A DNA stretch of 64,000 nucleotides from Variovorax paradoxus. Its GTDB lineage: Bacteria > Pseudomonadota > Gammaproteobacteria > Burkholderiales > Burkholderiaceae_C. Positions 55,691 to 64,000 of the stretch are shown here, piece by piece. The notes below the pieces were generated by a model. It worked only from the letters and a program-made list of their open reading frames with translations. It searched no databases and was not told where the DNA came from. Position numbers and translations under genes: made by a program. The first letter of the stretch is position 1; each line of letters opens with the position of its first letter. The stretch is from positions 82,817 through 146,816 of the forward strand of contig NZ_JAGGNU010000018.1 of the NCBI RefSeq assembly GCF_018614915.1, written 5' to 3'.

Positions 55691-56596
55691 TCAGCCTTTG
55701 CGCGCAGCGGAGCGTCGGATCGCCTCGTTGATTTCGGCGATCGAGCGTTCGATCGCGTCCTCGTCGAGGTCGTCGAGCTCGCTGTCGGAAGGCATGCCGG
55801 CCTGGATGGTCGAGGCGAACACGCCGTCGCTGATGCTGTCGGTCGACACGCCGCGGGCCTGGCCCGTCGCTTCGGGCATTTCCCACTCGAGCGCAATCAG
55901 CGTCACGTTGTCGCTGTGGGTGCCGCCGTTGCGCAGCGCCATCTCGGCCAGGTCGGGCGCGGCATCGGAAACCGGCTTGCCGGAGGAGAGGGTGCGCACG
56001 ATCAGGGCTTCGTCCAGCACGCCCCAGAGGCCGTCCGAGCACAGCATGATGCGGTCGCCGCGCTGCAGCTGCAGCGGCGCCGAAATGTCGAACAGCGGCG
56101 TGGTCGGGGAGCCCAAGCAGGTCAAGAGCAGGTTGCGGTTGACGATCTCGGGCCCGGCGTTGGCGCGCGGCCGCTCGGCGTGCGAGTGGTCGCGCGTGCG
56201 GGTGAGCAGCTCGCCGTCGCGCACCACGTAGAGCCGCGAGTCGCCGCAATGGATCCAGGTGGCAGTGGTCCCCTGCAAAACGGCGGCGACCACCGTGGTG
56301 CGCGGGGTGTCGAGCATGCCCTTGTTGCCAGCGTAGCGCATGATCTGCTGATGCGCGGCCATCACCGACGCGGTCAGGAAAGCCTTGACGTCCTTGACGA
56401 TCGGCCGCGCTTCGCGCTGGTAGAGGGCCGCGATGGTCTGCAGCGCCAGCTGGGCGGCCACTTCGCCTTCGGGATGTCCGCCCATGCCGTCCGCCAGCAC
56501 GAAGAGACCCGATTCCCGCGTGTAGCAATAGCCCATGCGGTCTTCGTTCTTGAGGCGGCCACCCTTGCGGCTGACCTGGAAGACGGAGAATTTCAC
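55691..56596 (-). CDS. PP2C-type (Stp1-like) serine/threonine phosphatase
   Basis: A 301-residue metal-dependent phosphatase. NEDRMGY (Asp19), VLADGMGGH (Asp36), HCGDSRLYVVRDG, LCSDGLWG and NVTLIALEW supply the PP2C metal ligands. The C-terminal tail (from about 235) is acidic, EDAIERSIAEINEAIRR, and may act on a partner. It lies 7 bp after the kinase gene on the same strand, so the two probably oppose each other on the same targets, as in PknB/Stp pairs. No forkhead-associated or secretion genes accompany them, so a type VI secretion link is not supported here. Confidence 0.92.
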   Translation of the reverse strand: MKFSVFQVSRKGGRLKNEDRMGYCYTRESGLFVLADGMGGHPEGEVAAQLALQTIAALYQREARPIVKDVKAFLTASVMAAHQQIMRYAGNKGMLDTPRTTVVAAVLQGTTATWIHCGDSRLYVVRDGELLTRTRDHSHAERPRANAGPEIVNRNLLLTCLGSPTTPLFDISAPLQLQRGDRIMLCSDGLWGVLDEALIVRTLSSGKPVSDAAPDLAEMALRNGGTHSDNVTLIALEWEMPEATGQARGVSTDSISDGVFASTIQAGMPSDSELDDLDEDAIERSIAEINEAIRRSAARKG

Positions 56597-56603
56597 GGTG
56601 CCA

Positions 56604-57611
56604 TCATGCCGGACGTGTCGTCGGCGCCGCCGCCTTCGGCAACCCCTTCTTTTCGAAGGACCGCATGTTGTCGATCGACAGCCGGACCTTCTCGCTCACC
56701 GTGAGCTTGGTGTAGCGGCGCTCGCCCTCGCGGCTCAGCTCCTTCTGCAGCGCGAAAACCGACTGCGGCCGCGAAAGCGGATCGAGCGACATGCACCACT
56801 CGACCACTTCGATCAGGTTGTCGGAGTAGATGCCGCGCAGGCGCGAGAGCGACAGGCCGAGCCGGTCTTTCTCGATGCGCTGCGGGGCGTCGTTCGGCGG
56901 GTAGCCCTGCATGCACGCGTAGATGCAGGCGCCGATCGCGTAGATGTCGGTCCAGGGGCCCATCGAGGAATCGCGCCGGTACATCTCCGGGGCGGCGAAG
57001 CCCGGGGTGTACATCGGGCGGATGAAGTTGCCTTCCTTGGAGAGCACTTCGCGCGCGGCGCCGAAATCGATCATCACGGCCCGGTCCTCGTCCGTCACGA
57101 AGATGTTGGCCGGCTTGATGTCCAGGTGCAGCATCTTGTGCTGGTGCACGATGCGCAGGCCGCGCAGGATCTCGTCGAACAACGAACGGATGGTGGACTC
57201 GCGGAAGACCTTCTGCTTCTTCAGGTCCCGCGCGGTCACGATGAAATCCTGCAGGGTGGCCCCTTCCAGGTAGTTCATGACCATGTAGACGGTTTCGTTC
57301 TCGCGGAAGAAGTTGAGTACGCTGACCACCGAAGCATGCGAGATCTGCGCGAGCGAGCGCCCTTCCTCGAAAAAGCTCTTCAGCCCCAATCGATAGAGCG
57401 ACAGCTTCTCGGGTGGAACCTGGGGCGCGAGTTCGCCGGTGCCCCGGGTTGCCAGCGAGGAAGGAAGGTATTCCTTGATGGCCACCTGCTGGCCGTTCGG
57501 GTCGACGGAGAGGTAGACAACGCCGAAGCCGCCGGCAGAAAGCCGGCGCACCACGCGATAACCGCCGATGACCGTGTCAGGCAGCAGGGGCGAAGGTTTG
57601 ACCTTTGACAT
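56604..57611 (-). CDS. Hanks-type serine/threonine protein kinase
   Basis: A 335-residue bacterial protein kinase. VVRRLSAGGFGVVYLSVD is the glycine loop, VAIKEYLP holds the ATP lysine (Lys46), MLHLDIKPANIFV has Asp164 in a HLD variant of HRD, IDFGAAR (Asp182) is the metal motif, and YTPGFAAPEMY the APE end. No membrane segment or extracellular PASTA domain follows; the C-terminus is a short cytoplasmic tail. It is divergent from yicC with 91 bp between, and its partner phosphatase follows. Confidence 0.92.
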   Translation of the reverse strand: MSKVKPSPLLPDTVIGGYRVVRRLSAGGFGVVYLSVDPNGQQVAIKEYLPSSLATRGTGELAPQVPPEKLSLYRLGLKSFFEEGRSLAQISHASVVSVLNFFRENETVYMVMNYLEGATLQDFIVTARDLKKQKVFRESTIRSLFDEILRGLRIVHQHKMLHLDIKPANIFVTDEDRAVMIDFGAAREVLSKEGNFIRPMYTPGFAAPEMYRRDSSMGPWTDIYAIGACIYACMQGYPPNDAPQRIEKDRLGLSLSRLRGIYSDNLIEVVEWCMSLDPLSRPQSVFALQKELSREGERRYTKLTVSEKVRLSIDNMRSFEKKGLPKAAAPTTRPA

Positions 57612-57702
57612 AATCCGGGAGTTTCGCCCGAAGGCGATGGTGCGGCAAGCGAACGCCGTGCCGTCGTCTCGGTGCGTACACACAAATTCACAGCGAGGCG
57701 CA

Positions 57703-58617
57703 ATGCCAGTTTACAGCATGACCGGCTATGCCAGTGGCCAGAGCGGCCCCTCGGGCAGCCACGCCGACGCCGAGGCGCGACCCCATGGCGCGGGCCGGCT
57801 CGGAGTTGAGATTCGTTCGGTCAACAGCCGATTTCTCGACCTCACTTTCAAGTTGCCCGAGGAACTGCGCCAACACGAGCCGGCCTTGCGCGAACTCCTG
57901 ACCGGACAGCTCAAGCGCGGCAAGGTCGAGCTGCGCGCCGCGATCGAGAGTGCCGGCGCCGCGGGTGTCGGCGAACCCTCGACCAAGCTGCTGCAGCGCC
58001 TCAATGGCGTGCAGGACAGCATCAAGTCCTGGCTGCCGGCTGCCCGAGAACTCAGCGTGGCGGACGTACTGCGCCTAGCGGCGGGCGACACCCTGGCGAA
58101 GGGCGATTGGGGCTCCGAGCTGACGGAGCTTGCACAGAAGACGCTCAAGGCGCTCGTTTCGGCGCGCGAGCGCGAAGGCGCCCGCCTTGCCCGAATGCTG
58201 CAGGATCATCTTGCCCAGTTGCGCAAGCTGGTCGCTCAGGCGCTGCCGCTGGTGCCGCAACTGGTCGAGCAACAGCGCGCCCGCTTTCTCGAGCGCTGGC
58301 AGGAGGCCATGGGCCTCTCCGGTGGCACGCCGCCGGAAGCGGCACAGGACCGCGCGCTGACCGAGGCGACGTCTTTTGCGATCCGCATCGACGTTGCCGA
58401 AGAGCTGACGCGCCTGAACTCGCACCTCGACGAGATCGAACGGCTCGTCAAGAAAGGCGGCGAGATCGGCAAGCGTCTCGATTTCCTGATCCAGGAACTG
58501 CACCGCGAGGCCAATACCCTGGGCTCCAAATCGGCCACGCTCGAGCTCACACGCATCGGCGTCGACATGAAGGTGCTGATCGAGCAGATGCGCGAGCAAG
58601 TCCAGAACATCGAATAA
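57703..58617 (+). CDS. yicC: YicC family endoribonuclease
   Basis: A 304-residue Yic[13 protein letters not shown] starts the protein; [47 protein letters not shown] forms the N-terminal domain, and EEARR-like C-terminal sequence [68 protein letters not shown] is the DUF1732 end. YicC degrades certain small RNAs and affects sporulation-related or stress traits elsewhere. ATG 57703 is preceded by GCGAGG. It is coupled to gmk by a 12-bp gap, as in many genomes. Confidence 0.94.
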   Translation: MPVYSMTGYASGQSGPSGSHADAEARPHGAGRLGVEIRSVNSRFLDLTFKLPEELRQHEPALRELLTGQLKRGKVELRAAIESAGAAGVGEPSTKLLQRLNGVQDSIKSWLPAARELSVADVLRLAAGDTLAKGDWGSELTELAQKTLKALVSAREREGARLARMLQDHLAQLRKLVAQALPLVPQLVEQQRARFLERWQEAMGLSGGTPPEAAQDRALTEATSFAIRIDVAEELTRLNSHLDEIERLVKKGGEIGKRLDFLIQELHREANTLGSKSATLELTRIGVDMKVLIEQMREQVQNIE

Positions 58618-58628
58618 AGAAGCAGCGA

Positions 58629-59249
58629 ATGGACTACCCCGGCAACATTTTCGTGGTCGCAGCGCCGAGCGGCGCCGGCAAATCGAGCCTGGTCAAGGCC
58701 CTGATGGAGCTCGACTCCGCCGTGCAGCCGTCGGTCTCGCACACCACCCGCCCTCCGCGCGGCCAGGAAAAGCATGGTCGCGAGTACTTTTTTGCCTCGC
58801 ATTCGGAGTTCGACGCCATGGTCGCCTCCGACGCCTTCGTCGAATGGGCACATGTCCACGGCCAGCGCTACGGCACCTCGAAGAAGGCGATCGAGGAGCG
58901 GATCGCTCAGGGCGCGGACGTCATCCTCGAGATCGACTTCCAGGGCGCGCTCCAGATCCGGAAAACCTTTGCCAACGCGGTGACCATCTTCATCCTGCCG
59001 CCGAGCTGGGAAGAGCTGCGATCCCGGCTCGAGCGGCGCGGGGAAGACAGCGCCGCAGTCATCGAACTGAGGCTGCAGAACGCCGCGCAGGAGATGGCGC
59101 GTGCCAGCGAATTCGACTTCGTTATAATCAATGAGTTATTTGAGCGCGCGCTTTTCGACCTCAAGGCGATCGTCCACGCTCAGCGGCTTCGGTATTCCGC
59201 ACAGCGCCGGGCGCGTGCCGACACTTTCGCCGCGCTGAACATTCCCTGA
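58629..59249 (+). CDS. gmk: Guanylate kinase
   Basis: A 206-residue enzyme that makes GDP from GMP and ATP. The P-loop [10 protein letters not shown] (residues 12-21) is followed by the GMP-binding region [21 protein letters not shown] with the lid [40 protein letters not shown] and the C-terminal helices are normal. It is upstream of rpoZ and spoT, the usual order in betaproteobacteria, which ties guanine nucleotide supply to (p)ppGpp metabolism. Confidence 0.97.
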   Translation: MDYPGNIFVVAAPSGAGKSSLVKALMELDSAVQPSVSHTTRPPRGQEKHGREYFFASHSEFDAMVASDAFVEWAHVHGQRYGTSKKAIEERIAQGADVILEIDFQGALQIRKTFANAVTIFILPPSWEELRSRLERRGEDSAAVIELRLQNAAQEMARASEFDFVIINELFERALFDLKAIVHAQRLRYSAQRRARADTFAALNIP

Positions 59250-59279
59250 TCCCGCTCACCTGTAAGCCGAAAGACCCAA

Positions 59280-59483
59280 ATGGCCCGCATCACCGTCGAA
59301 GACTGCCTGCAACACATCCCCAACCGCTTCCAGCTCGTGCTGGCCGCCACCTACCGTGCGCGCATGCTGAGCCAGGGTCATGCGCCGAAGATCGAGAGCA
59401 AGAACAAGCCCGGCGTCACGGCTTTGCGCGAGATCGCCGAGGGCAAGATCGGCATCGAGATGCTCAAGAAGGTACCCGGCTGA
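59280..59483 (+). CDS. rpoZ: RNA polymerase omega subunit
   Basis: A 67-residue omega subunit: [65 protein letters not shown] is the standard protein with only minor variation. It helps assemble RNA polymerase and contributes to the site where (p)ppGpp binds. It lies 30 bp after gmk, and a strong terminator follows at 59507-59531. Confidence 0.97.
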   Translation: MARITVEDCLQHIPNRFQLVLAATYRARMLSQGHAPKIESKNKPGVTALREIAEGKIGIEMLKKVPG

Positions 59484-59506
59484 GTTGACGCACGCATGCA
59501 ACAAAG

Positions 59507-59531
59507 AGCACCGCCTTGCGGTGCTTTTTTT
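59507..59531 (+). terminator. Rho-independent terminator after rpoZ
   Basis: AGCACCGC (59507-59514) pairs with GCGGTGCT (59518-59525) across a three-base loop, and seven T residues follow (59525-59531). It is placed 24 bp after the rpoZ stop and before the spoT start, so it should end the yicC-gmk-rpoZ transcript. Confidence 0.92.
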
Positions 59532-59574
59532 ATGCCCGGACGCGTCGAATCGCCTGCCACGCTAAAGTGAAGTC

Positions 59575-61830
59575 ATGAGCGTGGTTGTCAAGTCCCAGTC
59601 AGATGCCCCTCGAGGCACGCCACGGCCGAGTCCGGCGGCGTTGAATGCGGCTGCCGCCAGCTTCGCCGCGCTGACCGACCGGCTCGACTATCTGAGCGCC
59701 GAAGACGTCGAACAAGTGCGTCGCGCCTACCGCTTCGCCGATGAGGCGCACCTGGGACAGCTGCGCAACAGCGGCGAGCCCTACATCACGCATCCGATCG
59801 CCGTGGCGGCGCAATGCGCCGAATGGAAGCTCGACGCGCAGGCCCTGATGGCCGCCCTGCTGCACGACGCGATCGAGGATTGCGGCGTGACCAAGTCGGA
59901 GCTGATCGAACGCTTCGGCGCACCGGTCGCAGAGCTGGTCGACGGTCTCACCAAGCTGGACAAGCTCCGGTTCAACACGCGCGAGGAGAACCAGGCCGAG
60001 TCCTTCCGCAAGATGCTGCTCGCCATGGCGCGCGACGTCCGGGTCATCCTCGTCAAGCTGGCCGACCGCACGCACAACATGCGCACGCTCGACGATGCGC
60101 CGCGCGAGAAATGGGCCCGGATCTCGCGCGAGACGATCGAAATCTATGCGCCTATCGCGCACCGGCTCGGACTCAACCAAACTTACAGGGAGCTGCAGGA
60201 CCTGTCGTTCCGCCATCTGCGGCCCTGGCGTTATGCGATCCTCTCGAAAGCGGTCACCAAGGCCCGCGGCCGACGCCGCGACCTGATCCAAAAAGTGCAG
60301 CAGGAACTCGAAACCGCCTTCGCGGCGGCTGGCATGAGCGTGCGGATGGCGGGCCGCGAGAAGACGCTCTATTCCATCTATCGCAAGATGGAAGAAAAAC
60401 ATCTGAGCTTTGCCCAGGTGACCGACATCTACGGTTTCCGTCTCATCGTGCCCACCGTGATCGCCTGCTACACCGGGCTCGGCATCCTGCACCAGATGTA
60501 CAAGCCGCTGCCCGGCAAGTTCAAGGACCACATCGCGATCGCCAAGCTCAACGGCTACCAGTCCCTGCACACCACGCTGGTAGGTCCGGCCGGCGTCAAT
60601 GTCGAGTTCCAGCTGCGCACCGAAGCCATGCACGTGGTGGCCGAGTCCGGCGTGGCCGCCCACTGGCTCTACAAGGCGGCCGAGCCCAGCGCGGCGACCA
60701 GCGACCGGCTGGGCGCCAAGTGGCTCCAGTCGCTGCTCGACATTCAGGATGAAACGCGTGATGCCGCCGAGTTCTGGGATCACGTGAAGGTCGACCTGTT
60801 TCCCGATGCGGTCTACGTGTTCACGCCCAAGAGCCAGATCCTGGCGCTGCCCCGCGGGGCCACCGTGGTCGACTTCGCCTATGCCATCCACAGCAACATC
60901 GGCGACCACACCTCGGCCGCGCGCATCAACGGCGACCAGGTTCCGCTGCGAACCGAACTCAAGAATGGCGATGTGGTCGAGGTGATCACGGCGCCGGTCT
61001 CGACGCCGAATCCCGCGTGGCTCGGCTTCGTGCGAACCGGGCGAGCCCGCTCCAAGATCCGCCACTACCTCAAGACCCTGGCGCATGCCGAATCCGAAGG
61101 CCTGGGCGAGAAGCTCCTGGCCCAGGCGCTGCGCGCGGAAGGTCTAGGCAACCTGCCCGAGGACGATGAAGAGCATCAGCAGATCTGGGAAAAGCTGCTG
61201 CGATTCACCGGCAACCGCACGCGCTCGGAACTGCTGACCGACATCGGCCTCGGCAAGCGCATCGCCAGCATCGTTGCAAAGCGGCTCATGGCGCTCCTGG
61301 CCGAGCGCGGCGAGAAGCCCGACGCGCTGATGTTGAGCCGCGAGCGTTTCACCGCGCACGAAGCCGTCTCGCAAGGGGCCGTCACGCTGGATGGAAGCGA
61401 GAACTCCTCGGTGCGCTTCGCGCTCTGCTGCCGCCCCATTCCCGACGACCCCATCGTGGGCTACCTCGGCCATGGCGAAGGCCTGGTCGTGCACACCGAA
61501 GCGTGCGGCGTCGGCCAACGGCTGCGCCACAAGGACAGCGAGCGGTTTTTTGCCGTGGAATGGGCCGACGACCCGGTCCGGACCTTCGAGACTGGCGTCG
61601 TCATCGCCGTGCGCAACGACAAGGGCGTACTGGCCCGCGTCGCCGCGACGCTGGCGGACGCGGAAGCCGACATCACGCACGTGGAGATGGCCGATGAAAC
61701 CCCGCAGGACTCCACCGATCTGCGCTTCGTGATCGCGGTACGTGACCGCACGCACCTCGAGTCCGTGCTGCGGGCCGCGCGGCGCACGCCATCGGTGCTC
61801 GCGGCCGCGCGGACGGTTCCGGCGCCTTAA
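59575..61830 (+). CDS. spoT: Bifunctional (p)ppGpp synthetase/hydrolase SpoT/Rel
   Basis: A 751-residue stringent-response enzyme. The HD hydrolase domain (about 50-200) keeps LLHDAIEDCG (His97, Asp98) and KLADRTHNMRTL. The synthetase domain (about 240-370) has GREKTLYSIYRKMEEKHLSFAQVTDIYGFRLIV and LNGYQSLHTTLVGP. TGS (VFTPKSQILALPRGATVVDFAYAIHSNIGD) and a C-terminal zinc finger-like/ACT region (CCRPIPDDPIVGYLGHGEGLVVH) follow. All catalytic motifs look intact, so both activities are expected. The stop converges on greB with a 4-base overlap. Confidence 0.97.
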   Translation: MSVVVKSQSDAPRGTPRPSPAALNAAAASFAALTDRLDYLSAEDVEQVRRAYRFADEAHLGQLRNSGEPYITHPIAVAAQCAEWKLDAQALMAALLHDAIEDCGVTKSELIERFGAPVAELVDGLTKLDKLRFNTREENQAESFRKMLLAMARDVRVILVKLADRTHNMRTLDDAPREKWARISRETIEIYAPIAHRLGLNQTYRELQDLSFRHLRPWRYAILSKAVTKARGRRRDLIQKVQQELETAFAAAGMSVRMAGREKTLYSIYRKMEEKHLSFAQVTDIYGFRLIVPTVIACYTGLGILHQMYKPLPGKFKDHIAIAKLNGYQSLHTTLVGPAGVNVEFQLRTEAMHVVAESGVAAHWLYKAAEPSAATSDRLGAKWLQSLLDIQDETRDAAEFWDHVKVDLFPDAVYVFTPKSQILALPRGATVVDFAYAIHSNIGDHTSAARINGDQVPLRTELKNGDVVEVITAPVSTPNPAWLGFVRTGRARSKIRHYLKTLAHAESEGLGEKLLAQALRAEGLGNLPEDDEEHQQIWEKLLRFTGNRTRSELLTDIGLGKRIASIVAKRLMALLAERGEKPDALMLSRERFTAHEAVSQGAVTLDGSENSSVRFALCCRPIPDDPIVGYLGHGEGLVVHTEACGVGQRLRHKDSERFFAVEWADDPVRTFETGVVIAVRNDKGVLARVAATLADAEADITHVEMADETPQDSTDLRFVIAVRDRTHLESVLRAARRTPSVLAAARTVPAP

Positions 61831-62390
61831 GCCGCGGCCGGCGGTGGATAGCTCACCGCCAACACCTCGATCTCGTGCACGCCGCCCGGCGTCGCCAGCT
61901 TGACCACATCCCCTTCCCGAGATTTCAGCAATGCCCTGGCGATGGGGGAAATCCAGCTCACCTGCGCCTGCGCGCTCTGGGCCTCATCGATGCCCATGAT
62001 GGTCACGACCCGCTCTTCACCGGTTTCGTCAGCGTAACGGACCGTGGCACCAAAGAAGATCTGATCGCGGCCGTGGTGGACCGAAGGGTCCGTCACCTCC
62101 GCCACCTCCAGCCGCTTGGTGAGAAAGCGGATCCGCCGATCGATCTCGCGCAGCCGCTTCTTGCCGTAGAGGTAGTCGCCGTTCTCCGAGCGATCGCCGT
62201 TCTTCGCCGCCCAGTGCACGGCCTCCACGACCTTGGGCCGCTCGACGTCCATCAGCTCGAGAAGCTCGGTACGCAGGCGCGCGTAGCCCTGCGGGGTGAT
62301 GTAGTTCTTGCCTCCGGCGGGAAGCGGCGCTGCGGCGACCAAGCCGTCTTGGTCGTCCGCGTCGTTTTCTTTGGTGAATGCTTTGCTCAT
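61827..62390 (-). CDS. greB: Transcription elongation factor GreB
   Basis: A 187-residue Gre factor. The N-terminal coiled coil (YITPQGYARLRTELLELMDVERPKVVEAVHWAAKNGDRSENGDYLYGKKRLREIDRRIRFLTKRLE) carries the acidic tip DRSENGDY, and the FKBP-like C-terminal domain follows. GKKRLREIDRRI is the GreB form of the motif. It rescues backtracked RNA polymerase by stimulating transcript cleavage. The ATG at 62390 gives the usual start; an in-frame upstream start would add 11 residues. It is read towards spoT. Confidence 0.94.
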   Translation of the reverse strand: MSKAFTKENDADDQDGLVAAAPLPAGGKNYITPQGYARLRTELLELMDVERPKVVEAVHWAAKNGDRSENGDYLYGKKRLREIDRRIRFLTKRLEVAEVTDPSVHHGRDQIFFGATVRYADETGEERVVTIMGIDEAQSAQAQVSWISPIARALLKSREGDVVKLATPGGVHEIEVLAVSYPPPAAA

Positions 62391-62408
62391 CGCAGAAAGC
62401 TCCAAATG

Positions 62409-62440
62409 AAAAAAAGCCCGCAACTTTCGTTGCGGGCTTT
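62409..62440 (-). terminator. Minus-strand terminator downstream of the tRNA-Arg remnant
   Basis: On the minus strand, AGCCCGCAA (complement of 62430-62438) pairs with TTGCGGGCT (62415-62423) around a six-base loop, followed by seven T (62409-62415). It lies 9 bp past the tRNA CCA end, so it was the terminator of the tRNA gene and lies upstream of greB. Confidence 0.88.
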
Positions 62441-62448
62441 CCTGATGA

Positions 62449-62495
62449 TGGTGCGGCTGGCAGGAATTGAACCCACGACCCCTTGGTTCGTAGCC
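62449..62495 (-). tRNA. tRNA-Arg (ACG) 3' fragment, likely integration-site remnant
   Basis: On the minus strand the sequence GGCTACGAACCAAGGGG, then GTGGGTTCAATTCCTGC and CAGCCGC-ACCA, is the anticodon loop (CTACGAA, ACG), T arm and acceptor 3' strand of a tRNA-Arg. The 5' half, which should continue with the anticodon stem ...ACTTGG, is missing: the bases to the right do not pair with it. The break lies at the anticodon arm, a common crossover place for phage-type integrases. Read as attR/attL-like junction; greB is the native flank. Confidence 0.82.
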
Positions 62496-62619
62496 TGCCC
62501 GCTGCGAATAATGTTATTTTAAATCAACGACTTAGGGCGTCCACCCGTCATGGTTTTGCAGTGAGTTGCCTAGGGGCGCAGAGACGAGTTGCGCAGATGT
62601 CGCGCAGGCGCGAGTTCGT

Positions 62620-63042
62620 CTATTCGATGGGCTTCAAGCCCATAGCGAATGAGAAGATCGTTGCCCATCCGTACCGCGGTTTATCCACGGAAAAGCGGAA
62701 ATGCACTGGCCGGCCTGAAGCCGTAAGTGCGAGCGCAGCAGCGAACTCTTCCGGACTGAGATTCACCAAGCCGCTTACTGACGGCTTCACCTTGTTGATG
62801 CTGCCGACCGCCGTGGCGGTCTTCAGCTCCTTTTCCGACTTCGGCGTGAGCATGAACTCGAACGCGGTGACTCCGTTCAGGCCTGCCGTGAGTTGCCCTC
62901 GCAGTTCTATCCCGCACAGACTGTGGCGTTCTGGGAAGCCCCGCCCGGTCGCGCCTTGCGTGTGCACGAACACATCCCACTCATCGCTCACACCGTTGTC
63001 GGTGATCGGGTCTCGTCTGACCGGCTTACGCGCTCTTGCCAT
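62620..63042 (-). CDS. Hypothetical protein
   Basis: A 140-residue protein with no recognised domain. MARARKPVRRDPITDNG is basic; the middle part GIELRGQLTAGLNGVTAFEFMLTPKSEKELKTATAVGS and LVNLSPEEFAAALALTASGRPVHFRFSVDKPRYGWATIFSFAMG look like a compact alpha-beta protein without signal peptide. It lies past the tRNA junction in a region of lower GC, facing the tRNA remnant. Probable cargo or phage-derived gene of the suspected element. Confidence 0.7.
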   Translation of the reverse strand: MARARKPVRRDPITDNGVSDEWDVFVHTQGATGRGFPERHSLCGIELRGQLTAGLNGVTAFEFMLTPKSEKELKTATAVGSINKVKPSVSGLVNLSPEEFAAALALTASGRPVHFRFSVDKPRYGWATIFSFAMGLKPIE

Positions 63043-63107
63043 GGGGCGGCCTCACAGTCTCAAATCAGGGCAGTGTGCCGACACCCAGAGATCGGAGGAA
63101 GGCCCCC

Positions 63108-63311
63108 ATGAACGAGATCCGACTACGCTGGTCCGATGGGATCGCGAAAGACGATGAACAGCTCACCGTCGTGGGCGTGCCGGTGCACCCTGGCGGCGGG
63201 CTGTGGCATCCCGACACGCCCGAGAACCGTTGGGCCCTTGAGCAGGCCATGGCGGCCGGCAATGAGACCTACGGCGAGGGCACGCACTGGATTGAGGAGC
63301 GCGACGCCTGA
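63108..63311 (+). CDS. Small hypothetical protein
   Basis: A 67-residue acidic protein, MNEIRLRWSDGIAKDDEQLTVVGV, with PGGGLWHPDTPENRWALEQAMAAGNETYGEGTHWIEERDA. A strong ribosome site (GGAGGA, 63094-63099) at 8 bp argues that it is real. No family is recognised. It diverges from the hypothetical gene at 62620-63042 and ends 30 bp before the Pro/Tyr-rich gene on the other strand. Confidence 0.65.
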   Translation: MNEIRLRWSDGIAKDDEQLTVVGVPVHPGGGLWHPDTPENRWALEQAMAAGNETYGEGTHWIEERDA

Positions 63312-63341
63312 CGCGTTCTCCGCTCTCATCAGCGAGTGGAC

Positions 63342-63713
63342 TCAGTCTCGATCGCCTCGGTCATCCCAGTCACGACGATGGTGATGACGGTGGCGCCAGC
63401 GCTCGCCTGGTCCATAGTAGCCCTGCGCGGGCGGCCCGTAGTACACCGGTGCCGGGCGGTAATACACCGGCGGCGGTGGGCGGTAGTACACAGGAGGGGC
63501 CGGCTGGTAGTAGATCGGCGCCGGGCGCGAATAGACGGGCGCGGGCTCGTAGTACACCGGGCCGGGCTCGGCAACGCCGATCGCTACGCCCGGAGCACTG
63601 ATGCCAACGGACCAGTTCACTTGGGCATTCGCTGATGCCGCGGCGAAAAGTGCGCCGGCCGCCACGGCACCGGCGGCAGCCCATTTGAAGAAAATCAAAC
63701 GATTGAGGCTCAC
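63342..63713 (-). CDS. Secreted Pro/Tyr-rich repeat protein
   Basis: A 123-residue protein with a signal peptide (about 1-30, ending AAASANA), a short strand-forming region (QVNWSVGISAPGVAIGVAEPG) and then repeated Y-Y-x-P-A-P-V/P units from about residue 55 (PVYYEPAP, PVYSRPAP, IYYQPAP, PVYYRPPP, PVYYRPAP), ending in a His/Arg/Asp-rich tail (RHRHHHRRDWDDRGDRD). Such proteins are common in Comamonadaceae and are of unknown role. GTG start at 63713 with AGGAG upstream. Confidence 0.8.
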   Translation of the reverse strand: MSLNRLIFFKWAAAGAVAAGALFAAASANAQVNWSVGISAPGVAIGVAEPGPVYYEPAPVYSRPAPIYYQPAPPVYYRPPPPVYYRPAPVYYGPPAQGYYGPGERWRHRHHHRRDWDDRGDRD

Positions 63714-64000
63714 AGTGGGGTCTCCTGAGGAAGGGCAAAAACCGCCCCTATGCAGTACACAACGCGCGCCCCGCGAACGAGGTAGACGTCTGCTCTATGA
63801 AGATCGTTGCCGAACGTGAGAGCCGCGGCGAGGATGTGGGCAGGCACCAGGTGGCCGTGGATGGGGCCCTGGGTCTACGAGCAAGACGCCCGTCGCGACG
63901 ACGGCGCGCCGGGCATTGACCTTCCGAAAAGGACATGAGGATCACTGGCGAGGAAACATGAGCCCGACCTGTGAATAAATAAGGGGTATCCCCTTAGCTC
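63714..64000. other. Right-end stretch without a confident gene
   Basis: No gene is supported here. An open frame on the minus strand (63748-63945) and one of about 40 codons on the plus strand (ATG 63797) are both Arg-rich and lack a good ribosome site. The last 40 bases contain the palindrome AAGGGGTATCCCCTT (63981-63995), which could form a short hairpin or be a protein-binding site. Confidence 0.4.

Noticed and set aside
63748..63945. Small Arg-rich open frame on the minus strand near the right end.
   Set aside because: No ribosome site or family features, and an alternative frame on the other strand is equally open.

Overview
The window is GC-rich (about 68-70% by eye). It carries a Comamonadaceae-type betaproteobacterial gene set, most like Variovorax: urease genes in the order ureA-ureJ-ureB-ureC-ureE-ureF-ureG, several Bug/TctC periplasmic binding proteins, a LolCD unit next to rpfE-recJ, the block hemW-rdgB-rph-PP2C-kinase-yicC-gmk-rpoZ-spoT-greB, and H-NS-like proteins of the betaproteobacterial type. 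The genus assignment is inference from gene content and style.

Layout. 1-3040: end of an ABC substrate-binding operon, a divergent ridA, and a frameshifted M23 peptidase. 3080-10050: ClpP-like protease, lolD-lolC, then rpfE-like, recJ, Nudix hydrolase and a membrane-anchored protein. 10061-20475: an outer-membrane-like protein, a LuxR-type response regulator and a 1178-residue sensor that fuses an NCS1 permease to a hybrid histidine kinase. The sensor diverges from the urease operon, which has no ureD here. 20441-24152: a block on the minus strand with visibly lower GC (araC, alaX, eamA, M20 deacylase). 24177-33840: small genes, an acyl-CoA carboxylase (alpha and beta) divergent from an AtuA-like gene, then an orphan ParB-like protein, a GAF protein and an H-NS-like protein with two DNA-binding modules.

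34004-52226 is a large catabolic cluster on the plus strand. It has a class III CoA-transferase, an AraC regulator, two acyl-CoA ligases, two hotdog thioesterases, three SDRs, two acyl-CoA dehydrogenases, a split MaoC hydratase pair, a crotonase, a true SCP2-type thiolase, a cysteine-less thiolase-like protein paired with a DUF35 Zn/OB protein, and two Bug proteins. The set reads as beta-oxidation plus a retro-aldol step for a branched or cyclic acid whose identity is not visible. Three promoters in its left part share a TTTC-GCCAAT element repeated about 21-22 bp apart, a likely operator for the embedded AraC protein.

52249-62390 is housekeeping: tRNA-Ser(UGA), a TetR regulator, hemW, rdgB, rph, a PP2C phosphatase/kinase pair, yicC, gmk, rpoZ, spoT and greB. 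At 62449-62495 the 3' part of a tRNA-Arg(ACG) gene is left beside greB. Beyond it the sequence changes to small unfamiliar genes, so this is probably the edge of an integrated element that continues past the window. Several short hairpin-rich intergenic repeats (in lolD, between ureB and ureC, and at 42375-42627) sit inside operons.
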